A DNA stretch of 64,000 bases from NCBI GenBank assembly GCA_040766885.1, contig JAXGPP010000004.1:434001-498000 (forward strand). The letters run 5' to 3'. The notes beneath the pieces are model-generated. The model did no database searches. It had not been told where the DNA came from and was given only the letters and a program-made list of their open reading frames with translations. The first letter of the stretch is position 1, and every line of letters begins with the position of its first letter. The stretch is from JAXGPP01 sp040766885. Lineage in GTDB: Bacteria; Planctomycetota; Planctomycetia; Pirellulales; Thermoguttaceae. Below are positions 1 through 9,707 of the stretch, one piece after another. The position numbers and the translations under genes are program-made.

Positions 1-343
1 GCCAGCGACTCCCGGACTGGGTGCCGACAGCTTGTCGCGGTCCGGCGTGCAACCACCTGTAATACAGTCCGGTGAGAATTCTCGATGCGCCATACGTCAA
101 TCGCGCCGCGGCCGTCGCATGCCCGCAGAAAGCACGGCGACCTCGTGCATCGGGAAGTCGCTGGCAAGTAGCCGATCTTCACAGCCATTCCGCATTTTCT
201 GTGCCCTCCGACAGCGCCAGCCGTTTGCGATTGCATGAAGTGAGTGCGTCCGGCTGTTGACGCCCCTTGCGGGGGTGTCCGTGGCGGAAACGAGACGTAG
301 AATTCACTTACAGAGGGAAATGCTGCCTTGCTCGGAGGTTGCG
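1..343. other. No gene recognised at the left edge
   Basis: I see no convincing coding region here. Short open frames exist on the plus strand, but none has a recognisable domain, signal peptide or good ribosome-binding site. The last bases carry a GGAGG (334-338) that serves the gene starting at 344. Confidence 0.5.
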
Positions 344-721
344 GTGGGAATTGAAGTCAGTTGCGATAACGGGCATCGGTTAAAGGTCAAAGACAGCTTC
401 GCCGGCAAGACTGGCTACTGTCCGATCTGCCATGCCCGGGTCAAGGTACCGAAACCTGAGACCCCCTTGTCTGAAGACGATATCCTCGGCGTGCTGGGCG
501 ATCCGGCGGCGGAGACAAGCCCGCCGGCTGAACGCGCGCCGATCATCGATAGCAGCTTCAACGGCGACGGTCTGAGCGTCCGCTCGTCGGCAAAGCCGGC
601 GCAGCGGACATGTCCCAAGTGCGAGAAGCCGATCGGTTATCAGTATTCCGCGCGCTGCCCCCGCTGTGGCGCCGTCTTGCCGAAAGTCGCAGACGCGTGG
701 TCGGGCTGGGAAAGCAAGTAG
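344..721 (+). CDS. Small double zinc-ribbon protein
   Basis: This is a 125-residue soluble protein of unknown function. The N-terminus has a CDNGH...CPIC pattern followed by a basic VKVP segment. The C-terminus has CPKCEKP...CPRCG, so two treble-clef or ribbon zinc sites are likely, joined by an acidic, proline-rich linker. The GTG at 344 is chosen because GGAGG lies 5 nt upstream and the protein then begins directly with the zinc ribbon. Upstream in-frame starts (257, 320) add unlike sequence. Planctomycetes carry many such paired-CxxC proteins, and a second one occurs at 50,358-51,209. A nucleic-acid or protein-binding role is possible but not shown. Confidence 0.7.
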   Translation: MGIEVSCDNGHRLKVKDSFAGKTGYCPICHARVKVPKPETPLSEDDILGVLGDPAAETSPPAERAPIIDSSFNGDGLSVRSSAKPAQRTCPKCEKPIGYQYSARCPRCGAVLPKVADAWSGWESK

Positions 722-746
722 AGCCGAACGGACTACAGAGCTGAGC

Positions 747-1829
747 TCATCGGGCACCGCGCCACAGATCCCAGGGCTTCGTTGCCTCGCTGGCAAACGG
801 GAGGGCCACTTTCCGACCACTTCCGGCTGATGCATACGCCGCGAAGATCACCTCCAGCACGGCCCGCCCGTCTTCACCCGTCTCTCGCGGCGGCTTGTCG
901 TGAAGCGCGCAGTCGACGAAGTGGGCCATCTCCTGGGGGAAGCCGTAGTTCCAGTTTTCCTCGTACATGGTGAAGCTCCAGCCGGCCGTCTGCCCCGCTT
1001 TTTCCACGGCGTAATCATACCCCGTGGTGCTATAGGTCTCGATGGAATTGCCGTGCAACAGATCGGCATAGGCCACGCCACCGGAGCCGTGAACCTCGGC
1101 CCGGTCATCCATGCCGCCCAGCTTGCTCCAGCTCTCCTCAGCCAGTCCCACGCACCCCCCTTCGAACTCAACGATCAGCAGAGCATTGTCGTCGCCCCGC
1201 GTCTTTTCCGCGTGCACCAGGGTCGACATCTGAGCATATACCGAGGTGATCGGCGGCTTGCCCAGCATCCAGCGGAAGAACTCGATGGCATGGCAGCCCA
1301 TGTCCATGGTCACGCCGCCACCCGATCGCTCGACGTCCCAGAAGTGCGCGGCGTGGGGGCCGTCGTGCTTCTCCGACTGTTTCAGCAATGTCGGTTTGCC
1401 CAAGGCGCCGTCGTCGAGCAGCTTCTTGAGCCGTACGTACTTCGGCGCAAAGCACAGTTCTTCGGCATACATCAGCTTCACGCCTGCTTTGCGGCACGCT
1501 GCGATCATCTCGTCGGCTTGGCGCAGGTTCAGCGCCAGTGGCTTTTCGCACACGACGTGCTTGCCCGCGGCGGCAGCGTCGAGCGTCGCAGGGTGGTGCA
1601 GGTCGTTCGGCAACCCGAGCACCACCATGTCCAACTCGTCCAACTCCAGCATCTTGCGGTAGTCGGTAAAGGGATGCTTGATGCCGTAACGTTCGGCAAA
1701 GCGACGCGCATGGTCGCCTGTCGGCGAAGCGACCGCCAGCAGTTCGGCCTCAGGCACCCGCGAAAGCGCCTCGGCATGGATCGACGAAATGAACTGCGAT
1801 CCGATCAGCCCTACTTTGAGCTTGTTCAT
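747..1829 (-). CDS. Gfo/Idh/MocA family NAD(P)-dependent oxidoreductase
   Basis: This 360-residue protein has the full length of the family. It opens with the Rossmann motif VGLIGSQFISSIHAEAL and has the family signature CEKPLAL near residue 95, with the catalytic lysine of the EKP motif. The C-terminal alpha/beta domain includes GGGVTMDMGCHAIEF, where the conserved D-x-G-x-H pattern sits. Such enzymes oxidise or epimerise sugars, inositols or sugar derivatives. No signal peptide is visible, so it is cytoplasmic. It lies 53 nt downstream of the LamG/beta-helix gene on the same strand, so it probably acts on sugars released by that secreted protein. The substrate cannot be read from sequence. 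Confidence 0.9.
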   Translation of the reverse strand: MNKLKVGLIGSQFISSIHAEALSRVPEAELLAVASPTGDHARRFAERYGIKHPFTDYRKMLELDELDMVVLGLPNDLHHPATLDAAAAGKHVVCEKPLALNLRQADEMIAACRKAGVKLMYAEELCFAPKYVRLKKLLDDGALGKPTLLKQSEKHDGPHAAHFWDVERSGGGVTMDMGCHAIEFFRWMLGKPPITSVYAQMSTLVHAEKTRGDDNALLIVEFEGGCVGLAEESWSKLGGMDDRAEVHGSGGVAYADLLHGNSIETYSTTGYDYAVEKAGQTAGWSFTMYEENWNYGFPQEMAHFVDCALHDKPPRETGEDGRAVLEVIFAAYASAGSGRKVALPFASEATKPWDLWRGAR

Positions 1830-1882
1830 GATAGTGCGGAGCTCGCGGTTTGGAGTTCACATCCTGGTCATCGCCCGTCCGG

Positions 1883-4800
1883 TCATTTATGCTTTGCCGG
1901 CAGTTTGGGCCGAAACTCGTCCTCATAGAGGCCGATCTCCGCAAATGGGATTGGCCGCAAACCGGTACGGTCATAGAGCGGCGATCCCTCCGGTAGCGAA
2001 AAGTCCAGCTTCCCCGCATCGGCAAACCCCGGATCCTCATCGGTCATGTGATTGTCCATGACGTCTTGAATGCCCCGGTCGCGCGTAAGCAGACCGCCGC
2101 AGCGGACGGCGACGTTCCGCCAGATTTGGTTCACATCCGGGTTTTCACCAAGCCGCGCCAGATCCGGATACCGGGTTGCGTAGGGTGGCCGGCTGATATC
2201 GACATCCTCAGTGAGCTTTTTCACCATGTCGGGCCTGGCGAGCGTCTCCTGCCAGCGTTTCTCGCCCCACGGCGAGAAGCTCACCGCGTGGCGGCAGTCG
2301 ATGAACAGGTTGTTGTCGACGATGTTCTCCTTGCCGCCGTGGATCTGCACGCCGCCGAAGCTCCCGTCGGACGAGCGGCAGAACACATTGCCGTAGATCA
2401 GCACGCCGCAGATCGCATCGTCCAGCCGGATGCCCGCGGCGCCCAGGCCGACCCCGCCGCCGATGTCGTGCCAGAAATTATAGCGGAAGATGTTGCCGCG
2501 ATACGTGGGGTTGTACCACATGTCGATGCCCCCCTGGTCGTCGGTCTCACGAACCACGTCATACACCTCGTTGAATTCGACGAGGTGATCGTTCCCCTCG
2601 ATCCGCATCGCCTGGTGCGGCGAATCGTGGAACGAGTTGTGGGCGATGCGGTGGCCGACGCCGTCCATCCACACCGCCGGCGTGTAGGTGCGGTGGATCC
2701 GCGAGAAATCGTAGATGTGGCAGTTCTCGATGAAATGCCCGCTGGGCGCCAGCGTCTTGCGGTTGCCTCCGGTCACGCGCGTGCCGCCGCGACCGAGCGT
2801 GTAGATGTCGCATCCCAGTACGCCATGTCCCGTGCCGCCGTCGATGATGACGCCATTCTGGCCCAATCGCCGGACCGTACAACCGGCGATAAGGCACTTC
2901 TCTCCCCCGCGGACCGCAATGCCGTCGCCGCGTCCGAGTTCGAAGGTCAAACCGCGGAGAGCTACGTGCGATGCGCCTTCGAGTTCGGCCATCGGTGCTG
3001 CGAGCATCGAGAGCTCTACTGCCGCATTCGCCATGTCGGCAGGCGGCCAGAAATAAAGTTTGCCTCGCGATCGGTCGAGGTACCACTCACCGGGTGCGTC
3101 GAGTTCGGCGAGCAGGTTCAACGCGTAGTAGCGTTGCCCCGTGCGGAAACCATAGCCACGGTATGGCGGCGCGATGGTAATCACACGCTTCGTTGTGTCG
3201 ATCGATCCCACGCGATGATAGGCGTCGGCCCAATCCCAGTACCAGTAGCCAAAGAGCCAGATGTCCTCCTCAGCATTCCATCGCGAGGGCCGATCGCCGT
3301 CATAGGTGAAGATCCCTTCCCGGCGACCTTCGATGTTGCCCCAGCCCGCCTTCAGCTCTCCCTGTCCCAGAAGCTCCCCCACATGGACAAAGCCCTCGTT
3401 GGGCCAGCGGGCAAGAGGCATCGGTTGGCCGTTGAAGAAAAGCTCCGGTCGATTGCCCTCGCCGGCTGCCTGGCCGAAATCGGTGATTCCTGCCGCGCGA
3501 AGATCGATCTCCACGACCTTATCGCGCGCCCCTTCATCGAGCCGCGCCCGCACGGCCCGATCAGCCACGGGCTGAAAATCTTTCAGCGAGGCCCCGCCAG
3601 TGAAGAGAACCGTCTCATTCTCACAGGCTCGGTAGACGATCGGCGCCTCGGGCGTACCGGAGTCTTCCGCCGCAAGCCGCCACGTCTGCCGCAGCCGGTA
3701 TTGGCCCTCGCGAAGGCATATCGTTACGCCTCCCGCCGGCAATCCGCCGCGCTTGAGCCGACGGATCTCCATCTGAGCGCGATAGGGGGAGCCGAAAGGC
3801 GCTTCGCGCGTTCCCGGGTTGGAATCGGACCCGTTGGGCGCGACGTACAGTGTGACCGCCGGCTTGGGCCCGGCCGGCAGTTGAACGCGGCTCTGCCCCG
3901 GATCTCGCGGCGGCAGCCCTGCCTGCACGCGGTCGAGTTCGCGCGACCGCTCCGCGGCTTCCCAGATATGGTGTGCCGGCACTTTGGCCAGCGTTTCCAC
4001 CTTGGCCAGTTCGGCTTTCGCTGCGGAATGGTTCTTTTCGCGGACGAACGTTTCGGCCAGGCGAAGCTGGGCGTGGCTGCGATAGGCGGGTGGCGCATCC
4101 GATGCTGCAACGATTCGGGCATACTCCTTCCGCGCCCCCTCATAGTCCTTCGCTTCCATCGACGTGTGCCCAAGTTCGACGTATATATCCAATCGCTCAC
4201 GGGCGGAGAGTTCCGGCAACTCGGCAATCGCGGCCAGTTGCCGGCGGGCGCCGGCAAAGTCTTTCGCGTCACGGTAGCTTCGCGCGAGGTTCAGCCGTGC
4301 GCGGAGCGCGTCAGCCGCCGAGAGTCCGGGGAGCTTGATGATCTCTTCGTAGACTCCTCGGGAAATCGCACCGGCCGATGAAGCGGGAAGCAACTCGACC
4401 AGGGCGGCCAGCGCCGTGCTGCGGTGCCCCTCGCCGACGCCGGGCATCTCGACCACCTCCGCCAGACGCTTCGCCGCGGCAGACGCTTGCGCCTGTTGGC
4501 GCAGTGCCGCGGCAATTCGCAGCCTCGCGGCTGCCGCCGTACCGGCTTCCGTCAGAGCCTGCTCAAACGCTGCCGTTGCCGACGGATAGTCGCCTTTCTC
4601 GAAAGCTTCTTCGCCTCGCAGCATTTGCTGGGCGGCTGCTTCGGAGATGGGCGATTCGAGATGCGCGGCCTGAAGAATCTCTGCCGGCGCGAGCGCTCGG
4701 CGATAGACAATCACCTCATCAACATCAAGCACCACCGACCCGAAGCCGTGGCCCGCGTAGCCAATGCGGAACTGGGCGCCAGCCTTAGGCGGCGTGTACT

Positions 4801-5461
4801 CGCCGCTGTACTCCTTGGTGGCTCGAATCACACCGTCGACAAACACGCGCATCCGCTGGCCGTCCCAGGTGGCGGCAATATGGTGCCAGGCGTCATCGGT
4901 TACCGGGTCTGTTCCGACGCCGATGGCATTGACCGGCTGTGGCCGACCGATCTCGAAGCCAACGGTCCCCGCCGGGTAGGTGGTCGTGAGCCGCCAGCCG
5001 TCCCAATAGCCCACACCGACCGAAAGCAGCGTGCCGTTTGTCACACCGTCGTTGCCGCGATGGACTCCAGGCCCTTGCTTGCGGAGCCAGGCGGCGACGG
5101 TGAACGACTTGTTCTCCACCGGAAACGGTTCCGTTGCCAGGAATCCCCGGTCGAGCCGCACCGCCGGTTTCTGCGGCCAACGGCCGGCAGCCGGCTGGAG
5201 CGATTCGGCCTCGACCATCGATGGACCGGCGTGGAACGTGAGCGGTGCCTGCTGTGAAACGGCATTTGCCAGGGAAGGGCCGCCGCCGGCGTCTTTCTCG
5301 AAAGTGTAGTACCGCACGACGTCGGGCGATTTGGCCAGGGAACTGCGATGCTCCAGCCACACCTCGTAGGAACTCACGGCGGCTGCCCCGTAGGCCCTCA
5401 TTCCCATCGCCGCAAGGACTGTCACTGCCCAAAGCGTCGCCCGACGGATGATCTGACTCAT
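1883..5461 (-). CDS. Secreted LamG-TPR-right-handed beta-helix protein
   Basis: This is a 1192-residue exported protein. The start at 5461 is chosen because GGGAG lies 6 nt upstream and the product begins with a signal peptide (MSQIIRRATLWAVTVLAAMG). Further upstream in-frame sequence is unlike protein. Approximate layout: LamG/concanavalin-like domain at 50-258 (FTVAAWLRKQG, WHHIAATWDGQRMRVFVDG, DEVIVYRRAL), TPR-like helices at 275-530, then a pectate-lyase-like beta-helix from 548. The helix begins LYVAPNGSDSNPGTREAPF and contains typical turns such as HRIAHNSFHDS and GNDHLVEFNEVYDV. The beta-helix suggests polysaccharide lyase or hydrolase activity on an acidic glycan. The combination with TPRs is unusual. 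It is divergent from the glycoside hydrolase at 5681. Confidence 0.85.
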   Translation of the reverse strand: MSQIIRRATLWAVTVLAAMGMRAYGAAAVSSYEVWLEHRSSLAKSPDVVRYYTFEKDAGGGPSLANAVSQQAPLTFHAGPSMVEAESLQPAAGRWPQKPAVRLDRGFLATEPFPVENKSFTVAAWLRKQGPGVHRGNDGVTNGTLLSVGVGYWDGWRLTTTYPAGTVGFEIGRPQPVNAIGVGTDPVTDDAWHHIAATWDGQRMRVFVDGVIRATKEYSGEYTPPKAGAQFRIGYAGHGFGSVVLDVDEVIVYRRALAPAEILQAAHLESPISEAAAQQMLRGEEAFEKGDYPSATAAFEQALTEAGTAAAARLRIAAALRQQAQASAAAKRLAEVVEMPGVGEGHRSTALAALVELLPASSAGAISRGVYEEIIKLPGLSAADALRARLNLARSYRDAKDFAGARRQLAAIAELPELSARERLDIYVELGHTSMEAKDYEGARKEYARIVAASDAPPAYRSHAQLRLAETFVREKNHSAAKAELAKVETLAKVPAHHIWEAAERSRELDRVQAGLPPRDPGQSRVQLPAGPKPAVTLYVAPNGSDSNPGTREAPFGSPYRAQMEIRRLKRGGLPAGGVTICLREGQYRLRQTWRLAAEDSGTPEAPIVYRACENETVLFTGGASLKDFQPVADRAVRARLDEGARDKVVEIDLRAAGITDFGQAAGEGNRPELFFNGQPMPLARWPNEGFVHVGELLGQGELKAGWGNIEGRREGIFTYDGDRPSRWNAEEDIWLFGYWYWDWADAYHRVGSIDTTKRVITIAPPYRGYGFRTGQRYYALNLLAELDAPGEWYLDRSRGKLYFWPPADMANAAVELSMLAAPMAELEGASHVALRGLTFELGRGDGIAVRGGEKCLIAGCTVRRLGQNGVIIDGGTGHGVLGCDIYTLGRGGTRVTGGNRKTLAPSGHFIENCHIYDFSRIHRTYTPAVWMDGVGHRIAHNSFHDSPHQAMRIEGNDHLVEFNEVYDVVRETDDQGGIDMWYNPTYRGNIFRYNFWHDIGGGVGLGAAGIRLDDAICGVLIYGNVFCRSSDGSFGGVQIHGGKENIVDNNLFIDCRHAVSFSPWGEKRWQETLARPDMVKKLTEDVDISRPPYATRYPDLARLGENPDVNQIWRNVAVRCGGLLTRDRGIQDVMDNHMTDEDPGFADAGKLDFSLPEGSPLYDRTGLRPIPFAEIGLYEDEFRPKLPAKHK

Positions 5462-5680
5462 GTGTGCTCCCGTCCCGAAATGACTTGTGTCTTTCACGCT
5501 CCGTGTGACTGGCACGCTTCCGTATGGCGGAGCCCTCGCCGCCGCCACCCTGGACCGTCCATCGTATCGGGAGGCGGGCAAGCCCACAACCGAGCCGCCC
5601 TGGTTGACTTGCCCCCGACGCAGGTCAAGAATGGACGGCTCGCCCACGACTTTTCGCCCTCGTGCTCAAAAGGGTCTGCC

Positions 5681-8401
5681 ATGCGCCGGGACAACAACAG
5701 TATTCGCGTTCCTTGGAACCGCCTGTGCGGCCACACGTTCCTGCTGATCGCCTTCTGGCTTGTCGCGTTGCCTGCGGCCCGGGCGGCGACCATCTGGGTG
5801 GAAGGTGAGAAGCCGGTCCGCTCGACCATGAACCGCCATTCCTGGTACGAACAAGTGAAGCGTGATCAGCTCTCGGGTGGCGACCTGATCAGCAACTACA
5901 GTCAGGACAAGCCCGGCGAGGCTGCCTATGAATTCCGCGTCCCGCAGGCCGGCGATTACGAGTTCTGGGTGCGGGCGAATCCCGTCCAGGCTCGGCTCGC
6001 GTATCGTCTCGAGGGCGGTGAGTGGACCGAGATAGACCTGGAAGGCGACGTTCAAGGCCGGACGAACCTTGCCGCCGACGGCAAGCCCGACATGCGTTTC
6101 GTCGCCTGGATCGCGGTGGGCAAGCTGGCCCTCAAGCAGGGACGAGGCCGCATCGAGTTCCGCATGCACGGGCCGCTCATCAATCACGGCATGCTCGACT
6201 GCTTTGTGCTGGCAAACGAACCGTTTCGGCCGCAGGGGATCCTGAAGCCCGACGAGATTGCCGCGCAGGCGGAGCGAGTTGCCGCGGCCAACCAGGGCTG
6301 GTTCCTCTTCTCGCCGCGCCCGGAGCAGTTCGAGGCCACGAGCGGCTTCGATCTGCGACCGCTCAACGAGGCGAAGGCCGGCGACGGCGGTTTCATCGGC
6401 GTCCGCGGTTCGGAGTTCATCCACTCGAAGACCGGCCAGCCCGTGCGGTTCTGGGCGGTGAACGGCCCCTCCCACGACCTGAGAAGCCGTGACCTGCTCC
6501 GGCAGAACGCGAGGTTGCTGGCCAAGTACGGCGTGAACCTCGTGCGAATTCACGGTGCACTGTACGACGGAAGCGGAAATCTCCGCACCGACGCGATCGC
6601 TCACCGGATCGCGATCGTCGAGAGCATGAAGGAAGAGGGCATCTACAGCCACCTGTCGATTTACTTCCCGCTGTGGATGCAGCCGAAGCCCGACACGCCG
6701 TGGCTCAAGGGCTACGACGGCAAAACCCACCCCTTTGCGGCGCTCTACTTCAACTCGGATTTCCAGGCGCAGTATCGCGAATGGTGGAAAGCGGTCCTGC
6801 TCACGCCCAGCCCCGAGACGGGCCACAAACTGATCGACGAACCGGCGCTGGCCGGCCTCGAGATGATCAACGAAGACTCGTACTTCTTCTGGACCTTTGC
6901 CCCCGACCGCATCCCCGACGCACAGCTTCGCCTGGTCGAGACGCAGTTTGCCGACTGGCTCAAGCAGCGTTATGGCTCGCTGGAAGCGGCGATTGAGAAG
7001 TGGAACGGCCAGAAGACCGGCCGCGACAATCCGGCCGAAGGGCGGATGGGAATGCGCCCGCTGTGGAACATGTTCAACGAGAAGTCGGCCCGCGACCAGG
7101 ACACGGCGGCGTTTCTCCTGGAGAGCCAGCGACGATTCTACGACGAGACAAGAAAGTTCCTTCGCGATCTCGGATTCAAGGGCGTTATCACCTGTTCCAA
7201 TTGGGCGACCGCCAGTCCGCAGGTCTTCGGCCCGCTGGAAAAGTACAGTTACACGGTGGGCGATTTCATCGACCGTCATGGCTACTTCGGCTGCAACCAC
7301 AAGGGCGACAACGCCGCCTGGTCGATCCGCGACGGCCACACCTACAGCGACCGCAGCGCGCTGCGGTTCGAGCCTGAAGAGCCCGGCAAGCCAAAGGTAT
7401 TCGTCCACCCGGTGATGGACCCCAGCTATGATGGCAAGCCGTCAATGATTTCGGAGACGACATTCACCCGGCCGAACCGTTTTCGCTCCGAGGCGCCGCT
7501 GTATTATGCGGCCTATGGCGCCCTGCAGGACACCGACTGCATCGTCCACTTTTCGCTCGACAGTTCGACGTGGAGCGTTAAGCCAGGTTTCTTCATGCAA
7601 CCCTGGACGCTGATGTCGCCAGCCATGATGGGGCAGTTTCCCGCGGCCGCTCTCCTTTATCGTCGCGGCCTGATCGAATCGGGTGACCTGCTCGTGGAAC
7701 TGAATCTCGGTCTTGACGACCTTCGCCAGTTGAAAGGCACTCCGCTGGCGCAAGACGCCGCGTTGGACGAACTGCGTCTCAAGGACGTCCCGCAGAACGC
7801 CGCGCTCGCCGTCGATGCCATCATCGATCCGCTCGTGCACTACGCCGGGCGGACGAACGTGAACTTCAGGCCTGAAGGCGGCCCGGCCCGGCTCGCCGAT
7901 CTCTCGCAGTTCATCGACCGCCAACGGCAGACGGTCGTGAGCTCCACTCGGCAACTCAAGCTCGACTACGGTAAGGGTGTGCTCTATCTCAACGCTCCGG
8001 CGGTCCAGGGCGTCAGCGGGGCGTTACAGGCCGCGGGAGCGACGTCGCTCAAGGACGTCAACATTGCGTCCGACATGGAACTCGGGCACATAGTTGTCGT
8101 GAGTCTCGATGAAGAGCCGTTGGCCAGTTCGCGGCGGATGCTCGTACAGGTGATGTCCGAAGAGAAGAACAACAACTTCCGCACCGAGGACACCGGCCGG
8201 GGAGTGCAGCGGATCGAGAGCATCGGCGAAGACCCGTGGCTGGTCCGCGAATTTTCCGGTACCCTCGGCCTCAAGCGTTCCGATGCTGCTACGCTCAAAG
8301 TGACCGCGCTCGATCACAGCGGCTACCCCGTCGAACAAGTCGGTACGGCGGACCGTTTTTCGCTTGATCCCACGGTGCTCTACTACTTGATCCAACCGTA
8401 G
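5681..8401 (+). CDS. Secreted GH5-like (clan A) glycoside hydrolase
   Basis: This is a 906-residue protein with a signal peptide ending LPAARA and an N-terminal carbohydrate-binding-like beta domain (QAGDYEFWVRANPVQARLAYRL). A large TIM-barrel follows. GVNLVRIHGALYDGSGN is typical of clan-A glycosidases. Likely catalytic residues are E398 in EMINEDSYFFW (acid/base after Asn) and E592 in MISETTF (nucleophile). The ATG at 5681 has AAGGG 6 nt upstream and gives a clean signal peptide; in-frame sequence further upstream overlaps the divergent gene's promoter region. The substrate is unknown. It was probably acquired or retained together with the divergent beta-helix protein for degradation of a complex polysaccharide. 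Confidence 0.85.
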   Translation: MRRDNNSIRVPWNRLCGHTFLLIAFWLVALPAARAATIWVEGEKPVRSTMNRHSWYEQVKRDQLSGGDLISNYSQDKPGEAAYEFRVPQAGDYEFWVRANPVQARLAYRLEGGEWTEIDLEGDVQGRTNLAADGKPDMRFVAWIAVGKLALKQGRGRIEFRMHGPLINHGMLDCFVLANEPFRPQGILKPDEIAAQAERVAAANQGWFLFSPRPEQFEATSGFDLRPLNEAKAGDGGFIGVRGSEFIHSKTGQPVRFWAVNGPSHDLRSRDLLRQNARLLAKYGVNLVRIHGALYDGSGNLRTDAIAHRIAIVESMKEEGIYSHLSIYFPLWMQPKPDTPWLKGYDGKTHPFAALYFNSDFQAQYREWWKAVLLTPSPETGHKLIDEPALAGLEMINEDSYFFWTFAPDRIPDAQLRLVETQFADWLKQRYGSLEAAIEKWNGQKTGRDNPAEGRMGMRPLWNMFNEKSARDQDTAAFLLESQRRFYDETRKFLRDLGFKGVITCSNWATASPQVFGPLEKYSYTVGDFIDRHGYFGCNHKGDNAAWSIRDGHTYSDRSALRFEPEEPGKPKVFVHPVMDPSYDGKPSMISETTFTRPNRFRSEAPLYYAAYGALQDTDCIVHFSLDSSTWSVKPGFFMQPWTLMSPAMMGQFPAAALLYRRGLIESGDLLVELNLGLDDLRQLKGTPLAQDAALDELRLKDVPQNAALAVDAIIDPLVHYAGRTNVNFRPEGGPARLADLSQFIDRQRQTVVSSTRQLKLDYGKGVLYLNAPAVQGVSGALQAAGATSLKDVNIASDMELGHIVVVSLDEEPLASSRRMLVQVMSEEKNNNFRTEDTGRGVQRIESIGEDPWLVREFSGTLGLKRSDAATLKVTALDHSGYPVEQVGTADRFSLDPTVLYYLIQP

Positions 8402-8641
8402 AAGTCGGGCTGTACCCGTGATGGCCGGGAATGCAGCGTCGCGCTTCAAGTGCGCGCTTCGAATCCACAGAGCCTTTCCTAGATGGCTCGAATCACGCGA
8501 GCCGCCCAGTTATCATAAGGTGTCGTTTAAGAACGCGGTTCCCGAACCGAGATGGTTTGTCGCAGCGATCGGTCTTGAAACGGTCGCCAGCAGTCCGACA
8601 CAAGGTTCACCACGCACCGATGATGAACGGGAGGGTGATTG

Positions 8642-9532
8642 ATGGCTACACGTGAAATCAACGGGCTATCGAGGCTCTGTGGGTCGATTTGTTGTATGGC
8701 GTGTTCCGTGGCCATGCTCATCATCACGGCAATCGCTGCTGGCGAGGAAACACAAGCCATAGCGCCGCAGGAAGTGATTCGGCTCTTCAACGGACGCGAC
8801 CTCGCCGGGCTTTACACATGGGTCAGCGATACGAAATACGAAGACCCACGGCAGATCTTCGCCGTTGCCGATGGCATGCTCCGTGTTTCCGGCGATGGCA
8901 TTGGATATGTCTGCACACGAGAACGCTACCGCGACTACCACCTGATCCTGGAGTACCGCTGGGGCGAGAAAACTTGGGGAAACCGCGTCGTCGCTGCTCG
9001 CGACTCGGGGCTGATCGTCCACGCTGCCGACCCCGACGGCAGCTTCGGAGGCTCGTTCATGGCGGGCATCGAGGCGCAGATCATTGAGGGGGGCACCGGC
9101 GACATCCTAGTTCTGCCCGGGAAGCGGGAAGACGGCTCACTGATCCCCGCTTCGGCCACGGCCAACGTGGTCGAGGACCGCGATGGTGAGACGGTCTGGA
9201 GCGAGCAGGGGCAAGAACGGGTGATGGCACGCGGGCGCATCAACTGGTACGGCCGCGACGTCGATTGGAAGGACGTGAAGGGATTTCGCGGTCCCGCCGA
9301 CCTGGAGCATCCCTCGCCGGACTGGAATCGCTACGAGGTGATCTGCTCCGGCGACCGGATCGAGTGTTGGCTCAACGGGGTGAAGGTGAATGAAGCCCGC
9401 CAGCTTGTACCCAACGCCGGCAAGATCCTGCTCCAGACAGAACTTGCAGAGTTGTTCGTGCGTCGCCTGGAACTGTGGCCGCTCGGCAAAGCCCAGCCGA
9501 CCACGCCTGGATGGAAGGATGGCCAGGATTAG
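8642..9532 (+). CDS. DUF1080 (3-keto-disaccharide hydrolase-like) protein
   Basis: This is a 296-residue protein with an N-terminal hydrophobic export segment (CGSICCMACSVAMLIITAIA). A single DUF1080 domain follows: VIRLFNGRDLAGLYTW, DYHLILEYRWGEKTWGN, DSGLIVHA, IEAQIIEGG, and WNRYEVICSGDRIECWLNG. This concanavalin-like fold is very abundant in planctomycetes, and some members hydrolyse 3-keto-glycosides. The ATG at 8642 has GGGAGGG upstream; a TTG one codon earlier is less likely. It follows the glycoside hydrolase by 240 nt on the same strand. I see no clear promoter or terminator in that gap. Confidence 0.88.
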   Translation: MATREINGLSRLCGSICCMACSVAMLIITAIAAGEETQAIAPQEVIRLFNGRDLAGLYTWVSDTKYEDPRQIFAVADGMLRVSGDGIGYVCTRERYRDYHLILEYRWGEKTWGNRVVAARDSGLIVHAADPDGSFGGSFMAGIEAQIIEGGTGDILVLPGKREDGSLIPASATANVVEDRDGETVWSEQGQERVMARGRINWYGRDVDWKDVKGFRGPADLEHPSPDWNRYEVICSGDRIECWLNGVKVNEARQLVPNAGKILLQTELAELFVRRLELWPLGKAQPTTPGWKDGQD

Positions 9533-9707
9533 CCTGCGGCGGATCAAGCGGATTCCTCTGCATCGATCTTGCCGGCGGTACGCCCCGGTGCCCGCGGTGC
9601 CCGGCACGGATTTCGGTGCCCACACCGTTGGTCCACCCGTTGCCTCGCGATCGGGGCGCGTGTAGCATCCAAGAGATGCGATCGCTAGGGGCGCAAGTGG
9701 GTGACAA

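Noticed and set aside
2048..4381. Long open frame on the plus strand antisense to the LamG/beta-helix gene
   Set aside because: It has no signal peptide or domain and its composition is that of an antisense frame in GC-rich DNA; the minus-strand gene explains the region.
5462..5680. Sigma-54 promoter (TGGCACG near 5,510)
   Set aside because: The -24 half matches, but the -12 TTGC is absent at the required spacing.
5666..7408. 580-codon minus-strand frame antisense to the glycoside hydrolase
   Set aside because: It is a shadow frame with no family motifs; the plus-strand enzyme has clear catalytic motifs.
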